Below, in pieces: positions 15,616-23,178 of a DNA stretch of 64,000 bases. The stretch spans positions 2,547,001 through 2,611,000 of the forward strand of contig NZ_JAPENL010000002.1 of assembly GCF_026342015.1 (NCBI RefSeq). The letters are read 5' to 3'. The notes beneath the pieces are model-generated. The model searched no databases and was not told where the DNA came from. It saw only the letters and a list, made by a program, of their open reading frames with translations. The stretch is from Micromonospora lupini. GTDB lineage: Bacteria > Actinomycetota > Actinomycetes > Mycobacteriales > Micromonosporaceae. The position numbers and the translations under genes were made by a program. How positions within the stretch are numbered: position 1 is the stretch's first letter; the number at the start of each line of letters is the position of its first letter.

Positions 15616-16974
15616 CTAGGCCTCGTTGCGAGCCTTCCATACAAGGGCTCGAACCCGTCGAGCGAGCGCCTCGGCTAGAAGCGGAGGAACTGCGTTACCC
15701 ACTTGTCTGTATCTAGAATGGGCCGGTCCGCCATCGATGCGCCCAGGCAGTTTACCTCCCATTGGGTTCGTTGTGAATGTAAAATGATCAGGGAAGGACT
15801 GTAGTCGTGCGAACTCGCGGACACTGAGCGCCCTTGTTGAACTGTAGTGGTAAGCGCTGTCCGCCTTTGTGTTCAAAGTCCATGCCCACATGCCGGGGTG
15901 CAGGCGGCGGTAAGCGTAGAAATGTGCTCGCGCGAGCCTTCCACTGCCAGTGCTCGGCCCCCATTTTTGGCCACTTATATACCTGGCAGTCAATTCTTCG
16001 GACAGGTCGCGGTGATTGCCCCCAGCCGGAATTCCTTGAAGCCGGGTGACGGTGTCCGGATTTATCCGAGGGACACTTACGTTAGTAAGCACCTCGCCCA
16101 GCTCTTTGCGCATCAAGCGCTGGTAGGCCGACTCGGCTTCCCCTAGGTCCGCGACATCGATCTCGTCTTGTCGCCGACCGGCATGCAAAATGCGTAGATC
16201 GGATATTGCTTGCTCGGTTGAGACTAAGCTCAGGTCGTCGGCATCGGCCAAGGCTCCGAGAAGAGAGGCTGCCTTGGCTTCGTCCCGGCGACCTTCAATG
16301 ACATATTTGCCTTTCCCTCGTCGAGACAACGTCAGATACGCAGTTGCTTCCTTGCCAGTTAAGGTCGGAAAGGGTACCTTCAGGTCGTCGCGAAGCCCGA
16401 CGAAAACGAGTCGCTCCCGCGTCTGGGGCACGCCGAAGTCTGTGGCATCTACAACGCGTGCCATCACTCGATAGGCGCCATCTAGCTCCAGATCCTCTCT
16501 CACCTGCTGAAGGACGCCCATCTGCGCCATTCCTGGAACGTTCTCCATTAAGAACGCAGCAGGCTTGATCTCAGCGACAGCCTTGACGAACTCGCGGTAT
16601 AGGGAGTTCCTTGGGTCGTCGATAATCCTGGAGTGGTTGCGCACCTGGGAAAATGCCTGGCATGGTGGGCCACCTACTACAACATCAACGCCCTTGCTGG
16701 CCTCAAGTATCTTCTCCCGTATCTCTGGGGACCGAATGTCACCACAAATGGCCTGTGCTGTTTGGAAATTCAAGGCGTAAGTGGCAGACGCATCGGGATC
16801 GATGTCAGATGCGCCAACGACTGTGAAACCGGCTTGAAGGAACCCTTGGGAAAGCCCTCCAGCCCCCGCAAAGAGATCGAACACCCGAAGTGGTTCTCCG
16901 ATGGTGAAGTCGCTCGGGGCATCGATGTTCAAGTCCTCGAGTTCGAACAATGGCAGTTCCAGCGGCTTGGCCAC
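15616..16974 (-). CDS. DNA (cytosine-5) methyltransferase
   Basis: A 452-residue C5-cytosine methyltransferase with all main motifs in order: motif I FDLFAGAGGLSQGF (SAM binding), motif IV GGPPCQAFS with catalytic Cys105, motif VI MENVPG, motif VIII QTRERLVFVG, a target-recognition region of about 130 residues, motif IX ARLQSFPDHF and motif X QVGNAVPP. The GTG at 16974 is preferred because aaaggagg lies just upstream; the frame stays open another 100 codons but that stretch has no domain and no ribosome site. It should protect host DNA against the nuclease encoded at 13751. The recognition sequence cannot be read from the protein; a CCGG-type core is inferred from the nuclease. Confidence 0.95.
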   Translation of the reverse strand: MAKPLELPLFELEDLNIDAPSDFTIGEPLRVFDLFAGAGGLSQGFLQAGFTVVGASDIDPDASATYALNFQTAQAICGDIRSPEIREKILEASKGVDVVVGGPPCQAFSQVRNHSRIIDDPRNSLYREFVKAVAEIKPAAFLMENVPGMAQMGVLQQVREDLELDGAYRVMARVVDATDFGVPQTRERLVFVGLRDDLKVPFPTLTGKEATAYLTLSRRGKGKYVIEGRRDEAKAASLLGALADADDLSLVSTEQAISDLRILHAGRRQDEIDVADLGEAESAYQRLMRKELGEVLTNVSVPRINPDTVTRLQGIPAGGNHRDLSEELTARYISGQKWGPSTGSGRLARAHFYAYRRLHPGMWAWTLNTKADSAYHYSSTRALSVREFARLQSFPDHFTFTTNPMGGKLPGRIDGGPAHSRYRQVGNAVPPLLAEALARRVRALVWKARNEA

Positions 16975-17331
16975 GGGACCTCCTTTGGGCCGTGATCGCA
17001 GCGTGCTTTGAGGACGGCTGCAGGTAGATCCTGCTTCACGCGAGAGCACCGGGGCGGTTGCCGCGCCGGTCAGTGCGGCAACCGCTATTTGACCCTGTCT
17101 GGCAGGAGTTCGACAAGTTGAGGTGCTATGGGTACATAGAGTGAACCTTCGATTGCAGGGCGTGTTGGCTCTGGCGGCCTCGGCGACCCCAGGCTCCGCA
17201 ACGCCAATGCGCAACACCCCGACTCGTCGCCGCGCAGCGCCTCGGACGTACGCGTCCGCAACCAATGACTGCATGTCGACGGGCCACGCTGCGCTTCTAG
17301 ACGGTAAAGGCCGACGATCGTGGTCAGCGTG
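16975..17331. other. Upstream region of the methyltransferase gene
   Basis: No gene supported. It contains a perfect 10-bp inverted repeat (17055-17064 with 17075-17084, cggttgccgc and its complement, 10-base loop) about 80 bases before the methyltransferase start. This could be a regulatory site for the restriction-modification genes or a terminator for the upstream transcript. Confidence 0.55.
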
Positions 17332-17895
17332 CTAACCGGGAGGTCCAGGCGGGTCGCCGCCAGAGATGTGGACTAAGACGGCGAAGGTTGGCGCCCCCTT
17401 CCACTGCGGCTGCAGCTCTGTGACCTTGCGCCAGCCCCACGAGCGATATGCGGTTTGAGCGGTGGCATTGTCGGGGTGGACCAAGAGCGTGGTTCGCGCC
17501 TCGGTCCGGCTGGTGACCAGCACATTGTGCAGCGCCGCGGCGATGCCCTGACGCCGCCAGGCCCGGTGAACCAGCAGCTCGCTGAGCGCAAAGGTGCGTG
17601 TCCCGTCCTCCTCGGTGAACCCGGGCGGCACAGGCTCGTGGATGCCTTCCCACCACTGCGTCTCTGGAGGTAGTGGAAAACCATAGATGTAGCCAACTAT
17701 GGCGCCGCCGATCGTGGCAGTAACCAACTCCCACCCCGATCTCTGCATGTGTAGGTCGAGTTGGCGCCGGTATCGATCTTCACTGTAAAACTCGCCGCTA
17801 CCTACGTATACCTCCAGGTAGAGGTCAACAAGCTGATCGAGAAGCCCCTTGGCCTCGTCGGCACTGTAACGACGAAGAATTAAGCCGTCGGTCAC
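17332..17895 (-). CDS. GNAT-family N-acetyltransferase
   Basis: A 187-residue protein with a single GNAT fold. The acetyl-CoA loop is ALSELLVHRAWRRQGIAAAL (Q/R-x-x-G-x-A form), followed by LLVHPDNATAQTAYRSWGWRKV, the typical last strand and helix. The substrate is unknown. Its GTG start overlaps the stop codon of the upstream regulator by four bases (GTGA), so the two genes form one unit and the acetyltransferase may be controlled by that regulator. Confidence 0.88.
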   Translation of the reverse strand: MTDGLILRRYSADEAKGLLDQLVDLYLEVYVGSGEFYSEDRYRRQLDLHMQRSGWELVTATIGGAIVGYIYGFPLPPETQWWEGIHEPVPPGFTEEDGTRTFALSELLVHRAWRRQGIAAALHNVLVTSRTEARTTLLVHPDNATAQTAYRSWGWRKVTELQPQWKGAPTFAVLVHISGGDPPGPPG

Positions 17896-19424
17896 GGACG
17901 CACCGCCTCGTCGTATGCGTCGACGAACTGCCGGGTTGTGGTGGTTGTCTGGCGTGGTGCCGCCAAACGTCGGCGCACCTGCGCGAGATGTTGGCTGATT
18001 CGCTTCGAGTTCATCTGGCTGACGGCGGGCAGAACGTCCAGAGCGATACGTGCCGCCTCGTTGACGTCGCCCTGCTGGTACGCCGCCTCAGCCAGGTGCA
18101 CAGTGTAGTAGACCTGGTTCCGCCGGTGATTTGGTGAGGGGTTGGCGATGATGGCGCGCAACGACTGAACAGCCCGTTCGGCTCTGCCGAGGGCCAGAAA
18201 CGAGAGCCCTTCGATTCCGTTCAGCTCTTGTTCGTTCACGAAGTGAACGAACCCCTGGTCATCCTCGTGAGTGCCGCGGTCCAACTCCCGGCGGGCCTTG
18301 GCCATCTCGCGACCGAACCCACTGGCATCCCCAAGGACCGCGTAGGCAGGTGCCCTTCGCAGGTGCAGCAACGTGGTGAGTCGAGGTGTGGCCCACCCGG
18401 CGGAGATGCGAAGGGCCGCTTCGGCGCAGTGCAGCGACTCGCCAGGCTGACTCTCGCGGATCAGCAGGGACAGGTGAGTGAGGGCACGGACTTCCACCTG
18501 TGGGTCGTCCGCGATTCGTGCCCGAGTGATGGCTTCGTGCAGGTAGGGCCTCGCCTCAGGCCGGCGATCGGCGTCGATTGCGAGCCAGGCTGCCTCGATG
18601 GAGAGATCAGCCAGGGCGCTTTGGAGCGCGTCACCGACCTCCCTGCTGTAGCTCGCCCGCGCCGCCCAGGCGGACAGCCGGGCGTGCGCGTGAATTGCCA
18701 CGTCGCAGAGCAGGTCGGCGCCCGCTGCCGCATCTGCTTGCCGAAGGTCATCGACGAGGGAACCCGCCAGCCGTACCTGCTCCAGGCTGATGTTGCCGGG
18801 CACCTCACCGGGTCCCGCGAGCAGGTACGTGTGGCCGCCCGCAGCGAGCCCCGCGAGTGCAGCCAAGACGTTGAAGCGTCGGCGGTCCGTAGCGCCACCC
18901 CCTTGCTTTGGTGCCTCCCCCACGTTAACCGCCATGACTGCATGCCCGCGCTGCTCGTCGCCATGGGCGTTATTCGCGGCGCGTGCCCCGGCCCATTGGG
19001 GCTGACCAGGAAGGCGGAACCAAAGGCTCTCCGGCGGCACCCGAAGGAGCTGTGCCCAGTGCGACAGCCTGTCCAGGTGTACGAGCGGGGGTCCGTTCTC
19101 CACTCGGCTGAGCTGCGCCTGTGTTATCCCCAGCCACCCCGCGACGACGCTCTGCGGCAAGGCGACCCGCCCGTGGTACGGATGGCAGCGGTACGCCCGG
19201 ATCACCCGACCGAGATGCCGCTCTGAGAGGGCAAGGCGCATCGGCTGGTGGTCCCAGAAGCTCGCCGGCACCACCGGCGGCGCGCTCAGTCGATCACGTT
19301 CGGCGGCCTGGCACGGCGTACACCGGCCGGTGTTGTTGTCCCGGGCCAGCCGTCCGCCGCACCGGGGGCAGTTCGAGTGGGTCACCGACGGCTCCGTCCA
19401 TGTCACCTCATCGAGCCTAACCAT
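17892..19424 (-). CDS. Zinc-ribbon/XRE regulator with TPR-like domain
   Basis: A 510-residue transcriptional regulator. An N-terminal zinc-ribbon-like knot (CPRCGG, then CTPC) covers about 18-40. An XRE-type helix-turn-helix follows at about 85-140 (QSVVAGWLGITQAQLSRVEN). From residue 185 onward there are TPR-like helical repeats, which in such regulators bind a peptide or partner protein. This architecture is common in actinomycete regulators of specialised metabolism and development. It is divergent from the DUF1399-like gene at 19542 and co-transcribed with the acetyltransferase. The ATG at 19424 is the first in-frame start; a GTG 18 bases inside is also possible. Confidence 0.88.
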   Translation of the reverse strand: MVRLDEVTWTEPSVTHSNCPRCGGRLARDNNTGRCTPCQAAERDRLSAPPVVPASFWDHQPMRLALSERHLGRVIRAYRCHPYHGRVALPQSVVAGWLGITQAQLSRVENGPPLVHLDRLSHWAQLLRVPPESLWFRLPGQPQWAGARAANNAHGDEQRGHAVMAVNVGEAPKQGGGATDRRRFNVLAALAGLAAGGHTYLLAGPGEVPGNISLEQVRLAGSLVDDLRQADAAAGADLLCDVAIHAHARLSAWAARASYSREVGDALQSALADLSIEAAWLAIDADRRPEARPYLHEAITRARIADDPQVEVRALTHLSLLIRESQPGESLHCAEAALRISAGWATPRLTTLLHLRRAPAYAVLGDASGFGREMAKARRELDRGTHEDDQGFVHFVNEQELNGIEGLSFLALGRAERAVQSLRAIIANPSPNHRRNQVYYTVHLAEAAYQQGDVNEAARIALDVLPAVSQMNSKRISQHLAQVRRRLAAPRQTTTTTRQFVDAYDEAVRP

Positions 19425-19541
19425 TGAACCCGCTGTGTGGCGTCGCGGTATACGCAGCGCGCATATCGATGATGTTCGCGTCGGTATGCGTCAGGAGGCT
19501 GCCGGGCCGCACGGTCGGTAAAAGCCACCGAAAGGAGCGTC

Positions 19542-20000
19542 ATGCTGCTGACCACGTCCCGAAGGAGCACCGGAAGGGCCCTCGTCTCCGACGAGCTCTT
19601 CGCTCGGTTGTCCGCCCGTATCGCCCACGACCATCCCGAGTTGGCCCCCGACCTGCCGCCCAGGATCCTGGACCAGGGGCTCGCCTTCCTCGGCACCTGC
19701 GCCGTCACCGCCCAGCCGATCGGCCCGAGCGCTCTGGTCGACATCGGCTGGCACACGTTCATCCTGCACACGTACGACTACGCGGAGTTTTGTGACCGCA
19801 TCGCCGGCCGCTTTATCCATCACGAGCCCGAGCCCACACCCGACGATGACGTCCCACACCCGATCGGTGCCCCGATCTCGCGGACGGTCGACGCGATCCG
19901 AGCCGCTGGCTTCACGGTGGATGCCGCGCTCTGGACAAATGTGGGCGCGGCCGAGTGCACGCAGTGCCATGCCGGATGCACCGACAGCCCGACCGGATAG
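19542..20000 (+). CDS. Small DUF1399/glycine-rich-domain-like protein with C-terminal CxxCxxxC
   Basis: A 152-residue protein preceded by the ribosome site aaaggag. The core GPSALVDIGWHTFILHTYDYAEFCDRIAGRF (residues about 64-95) resembles the D-x-x-W-H-x-x-I-L element of DUF1399/GRDP proteins. The tail ends CTQCHAGCTDSPTG, a short CxxCxxxC motif. As far as I recall, this tail recurs in actinomycete homologs beside XRE/TPR regulators. Metal binding by the tail is plausible; a modified-peptide role is speculative. It is divergent from the regulator and ends in a strong hairpin. Confidence 0.7.
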   Translation: MLLTTSRRSTGRALVSDELFARLSARIAHDHPELAPDLPPRILDQGLAFLGTCAVTAQPIGPSALVDIGWHTFILHTYDYAEFCDRIAGRFIHHEPEPTPDDDVPHPIGAPISRTVDAIRAAGFTVDAALWTNVGAAECTQCHAGCTDSPTG

Positions 20001-20011
20001 GGCGGCTGACC

Positions 20012-20044
20012 AGCGGTCCCGGGCTTACACTGCCCGGGACCGCT
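20012..20044 (+). terminator. Hairpin terminator after the DUF1399-like gene
   Basis: A perfect 13-bp inverted repeat: agcggtcccgggc (20012-20024) pairs with 20032-20044 around the loop ttacact. It lies 12 bases after the stop codon and 22 bases before the next start. Confidence 0.75.
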
Positions 20045-20065
20045 CGCCGTCCGGAGGGCCGCCGT

Positions 20066-20950
20066 ATGTCAACTCGTCGCCAATGGCACGAGCTACCCGA
20101 GCAGGTACGGGCGGATGTCGCGCGGCACACCGGCCCGATCTGTTCGGCCGAGACGATCCCCACCGGCGCCTCCTGCGACGTGGCGCTCACCCTCGACACC
20201 GCCAGCGGGAGGTTCTTCTGCAAGGGTGGGGAGACGAGCAGCCCGATTGCGTGGCTTTACCGCAACGAGGCCCGAGTCAACCCTTGGCTGCCGGAGGTGG
20301 CCCCTCGCCTGTTGTGGGTCGTCGAACGCGACGGCTGGGAACTCCTCGGCTTCGAGCATGTCGCGGGGCGGCATCCCGACCTGACACCCGGATCACCTGA
20401 CCTGCCGCTGCTGGCGACGCTCCTTACCGAGCTGAACAGCCAGCTCACGCCGTGCCCGCCGGTGGCGCTGCGACCCTTCGCCGATCGCTGGCAAACCCTC
20501 ATCGACCCGGAAGTGGTCGACGGCGACACCCTCCTGCACACCGACATGACGCCACGAAATTTCCTGGCGAGGCAGCGACCCGGAGCAGCGGCAGAGGTCC
20601 GGCTCGTCGACTGGTCATCTCCCGCCCGTGGTGCCGACTGGATTGACGCCGCGCTTCTCCTGCTCCGGCTCGTTCGTGCCGGTCACACGCCAGCCGCCGC
20701 CGAAGCCTGGGCGGCACAGATCCCCGCGTATGCCGTCGCGCCCGGGAAGTCCGTAACCGGGTTCGCTGACGGGCTGGTGCGACTGTGGCAACGCAAGCAC
20801 CTCGTGGCCCCGGCACCCCATCACGGTCCGCTGCTTGGCGCGGCCCAGCGGTGGTCTGCGTACCGACGTCGGCCACGACGATCGCGCGGCTCGATAACGC
20901 CCGCACTGCGGGACGTCAGGACCGTCGAGCCGACCGCGCCGCCTCGATGA
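20066..20950 (+). CDS. Aminoglycoside-phosphotransferase-like kinase
   Basis: A 294-residue protein of the APH/choline kinase fold. The catalytic loop HTDMTPRNFL and the metal-binding strand VRLVDWSSPARGADWIDAAL are present. The N-terminal part has a lysine strand (RFFCKGGE) in place of a typical nucleotide-positioning strand. The ATG at 20066 follows the site cggaggg. Such proteins may phosphorylate small metabolites or antibiotics; the substrate is unknown. The 3' end overlaps the convergent flavoprotein gene by 35 bases. Confidence 0.82.
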   Translation: MSTRRQWHELPEQVRADVARHTGPICSAETIPTGASCDVALTLDTASGRFFCKGGETSSPIAWLYRNEARVNPWLPEVAPRLLWVVERDGWELLGFEHVAGRHPDLTPGSPDLPLLATLLTELNSQLTPCPPVALRPFADRWQTLIDPEVVDGDTLLHTDMTPRNFLARQRPGAAAEVRLVDWSSPARGADWIDAALLLLRLVRAGHTPAAAEAWAAQIPAYAVAPGKSVTGFADGLVRLWQRKHLVAPAPHHGPLLGAAQRWSAYRRRPRRSRGSITPALRDVRTVEPTAPPR

Positions 20951-21434
20951 CCGCACTCCAACGGCTCGGCCCGTGCGCCGGGTTGAGCACCTTCCCGTGA
21001 GCCACGACCACGCCTGCGGCGCGCAGCACCGCCACGTGACCCGCGTACGCCGGATGGGCGGCCAGCTCCGTCTTGACGTGCGGAAAGGCGAGGATCGGCA
21101 AGCCCGCGCCCAGTGACTCGTTGAGAACGCCGAGCGCCAGCGTGTCATTGATGCCCAGCGCCCACTTCGTCACCGTGTTGAACGTGACCGGCGCGGCCAC
21201 CACCACGTCGGCCGGCGGGTGGGGCTCGGGGTCGCCGGGCATCCGCCACTCCACCCGTACGAGATAGCCGGTCCTGTCCTGGAGCGCCGCCCGATCGAGC
21301 CACGCTGCGGCCGTCGGGCTGACGATCATGCACACTCGCCATCCGTCGGCGATCAGCAGGTCGACCAACTCGTCGATGTGTTCCGCAGGACCAGCGGCGC
21401 AGACGACCAGATACAGCACCGGACGTTCCGTCAT
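20916..21434 (-). CDS. Flavoprotein, HFCD fold
   Basis: A 172-residue FMN-binding protein of the homo-oligomeric Cys-decarboxylase fold. Typical motifs are VLYLVVCAAGPAEH at the N-terminus, ADVVVAAPVTFNTVTKWALGINDTLAL (phosphate and flavin site, near 95-120) and LPILAFPHVKTELAAHPAY. The family includes phosphopantothenoylcysteine decarboxylase and peptide decarboxylases such as EpiD. The PASANT and catalytic His motifs of those enzymes are not clear here, so the reaction is open. Confidence 0.82.
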   Translation of the reverse strand: MTERPVLYLVVCAAGPAEHIDELVDLLIADGWRVCMIVSPTAAAWLDRAALQDRTGYLVRVEWRMPGDPEPHPPADVVVAAPVTFNTVTKWALGINDTLALGVLNESLGAGLPILAFPHVKTELAAHPAYAGHVAVLRAAGVVVAHGKVLNPAHGPSRWSAVIEAARSARRS

Positions 21435-21554
21435 GCCCGCAGTCTGCCCGACTTGGCCGGCGCGTAGTCGACCACATACCTGCCGTGCATGCTCTCGATG
21501 ATCACGTTGACATGCCGTTGTGCCTGGTCAGCCGTGAGGGTCGATGCATGGCCC

Positions 21555-21619
21555 GGGGCGGGTGCTGGCTCCGGAGCTGCGCCGGCCCTCAACGGCGCAG
21601 CTCCGCACCCGCCCGCCCC
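21555..21619 (+). promoter_or_regulatory. Large two-part hairpin upstream of the 21657 gene
   Basis: Inner stem: ggagctgcgcc (21573-21583) pairs perfectly with 21594-21604 around loop ggccctcaac. Outer stem: gggcgggtgc (21556-21565) pairs with 21605-21614, with a 7-base left bulge. It ends about 40 bases before the start codon. It may be an attenuator, or a terminator of readthrough into the divergent region. Confidence 0.55.
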
Positions 21620-21656
21620 GGCGCCACCCCGATCCGTCACCACACTCGGAGCCGCC

Positions 21657-21923
21657 ATGACCACCCCGCAAAACCCGGAAAGTGCCACGACCGCGGCTGG
21701 AAACGTCGCCCGTTGGCTGCGGCCGGTCCTGGCGGAAGCGGAGCTGTCGCCGTACCTCATCGGGGTTGACCTTGATCGGCTCGTCAGGCACCTCACCGCG
21801 AGCCTGGCGCACGGGCTCGACGGCGAGGCGATCCAATGGCGCGGCCTGGGCTTGTCGGACGTGCAGCATCGGCGGATCGTCGACTACCTGCCGGACGATC
21901 AGGCCGCCGAGGTGAGCGCGTGA
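21657..21923 (+). CDS. Conserved-looking 88-residue protein
   Basis: An 88-residue soluble acidic protein without a domain I recognise. It has a helical middle (WLRPVLAEAELSPYL, then VDLDRLVRHLTASLAHGL). It ends in GTGA, overlapping the start of the globin-oxidoreductase gene, so the two are translationally coupled and likely act together. Codon bias matches its neighbours. Confidence 0.6.
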   Translation: MTTPQNPESATTAAGNVARWLRPVLAEAELSPYLIGVDLDRLVRHLTASLAHGLDGEAIQWRGLGLSDVQHRRIVDYLPDDQAAEVSA

Positions 21924-22969
21924 GCCTCGCCACCGCCTGGGCGTCGATCGACGACCGGGCAGCCGCCGACTTCTGGTGCACTCTCGAAGATCGCCGCCCC
22001 GGCCTGCTGCCCAACAGCGAGGCGTCGCTGTTCTTCGCCACGCTGGGCAGTCTCCTGGCCGGCGACGACGACCCTGCAGGTCGGGCGGCGCTGCTCCTGG
22101 TGCTCGGCCGCGCGTACCGTCGCTACCACCTGCTCCCACACGCCACCACCGTCGGCGAAGCGCTGCTCGCCATCGTCGGCCGCCACGGGACGCATCCACA
22201 GTGGAAGACGGCCGTGGACCGCGCCACGCACGCCGTCCGCCGCGCGGCCGCCCGCGTCGGTGACGGCCCGGCCTGGTGGCCCGCCCAGGTGATCGGCCAC
22301 GAACGGCCGTCGCCGGGCATCGCCATCCTGACGGTACGTCCCTGGCGGCGCCTGCCCTACCGGCCAGGCCAGGCCGTCCCGGTGTGCACACCACGCCTGC
22401 CGGGCCGCTGGCGCTGGCTCTCCCCGGCCAACGCCCCACGCCCCGACGGCAGCGTCGAGCTGCACGTCCGCGCGGTAGCCGCCGGCACCGTCTCCCACCG
22501 CCTGGTCCAGGAGGTACGCCCCGGCGAGCTGATCTGGCTCGGCCCACCCGCTGACACCGGGTTGAGCCGCGACCCGCGCAGCACGAACGACCTGCTGCTC
22601 GTCGCCGGTGGGACCGGCCTCGCGCCGCTGCGCGCCCTGGTCGAACAGGTCGCCGCCGCACCGGCCGACCGGCGGGTGACGCTTGTCGTCGGTGCCCGCG
22701 CCTTCGTCGACCTGTACGACGCGATAACCCTCGACAAGCTGCAGTGCGCCCACGACTGGCTGACGCTCGTGCCGGCGTTCTCCGACGACCCAGGCGCGGA
22801 GCCCGCCGAGCAGGGCGAAGCCCTCACCATCGCCCTGAACCACCAACGCCCCGACCAGGACATCTACGTGTGCGGCCCGCCCGGAATGCTTGCCGGCGCC
22901 CGGTCACGGCTGCTGGCCCTCGGCATCCCCGCCACCCGCATTCACACGCCCGCGCCGTTCACCGGTTGA
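21920..22969 (+). CDS. Flavohemoglobin-like oxidoreductase
   Basis: A 349-residue fusion. The N-terminal domain (about 1-125) has the globin pattern AASIDDRAA-like start and YRRYHLLPHATTVGEALLAIVG, where His is the likely proximal heme ligand. The C-terminal part is a ferredoxin-reductase-type FAD/NAD domain: YRPGQAVPV (FAD), LLLVAGGTGLAPLRALV (NAD), and YVCGPPGML. Flavohemoglobins detoxify nitric oxide and oxygen; the role here may be that or a general reductase. The globin part is shorter than usual (about 140) and diverges strongly. Its GTG start overlaps the upstream stop. Confidence 0.78.
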   Translation: MSLATAWASIDDRAAADFWCTLEDRRPGLLPNSEASLFFATLGSLLAGDDDPAGRAALLLVLGRAYRRYHLLPHATTVGEALLAIVGRHGTHPQWKTAVDRATHAVRRAAARVGDGPAWWPAQVIGHERPSPGIAILTVRPWRRLPYRPGQAVPVCTPRLPGRWRWLSPANAPRPDGSVELHVRAVAAGTVSHRLVQEVRPGELIWLGPPADTGLSRDPRSTNDLLLVAGGTGLAPLRALVEQVAAAPADRRVTLVVGARAFVDLYDAITLDKLQCAHDWLTLVPAFSDDPGAEPAEQGEALTIALNHQRPDQDIYVCGPPGMLAGARSRLLALGIPATRIHTPAPFTG

Positions 22970-23178
22970 TGCGTGTCTTTGGATGCGTTCGGTCGGCAGC
23001 GCGACCTGCTGGTCGGTCGTGATTGGCCATTGCGGCCGACACCTGTCGGACGATTGGACCGATCCTGACGAGCCGGAACTCAAGGGGCGGTGTGGGGCAT
23101 GGACATTCATTAACATCTCGCTTTCTCGGTTGCGTGGCAGAGCGAGCCGTCCAGCGCTGGTGGGGATGAGGAGTCGGG

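Noticed and set aside
16975..17274. N-terminal extension of the methyltransferase
   Set aside because: The extra 100 residues have no domain, and a strong ribosome site precedes the GTG at 16974.
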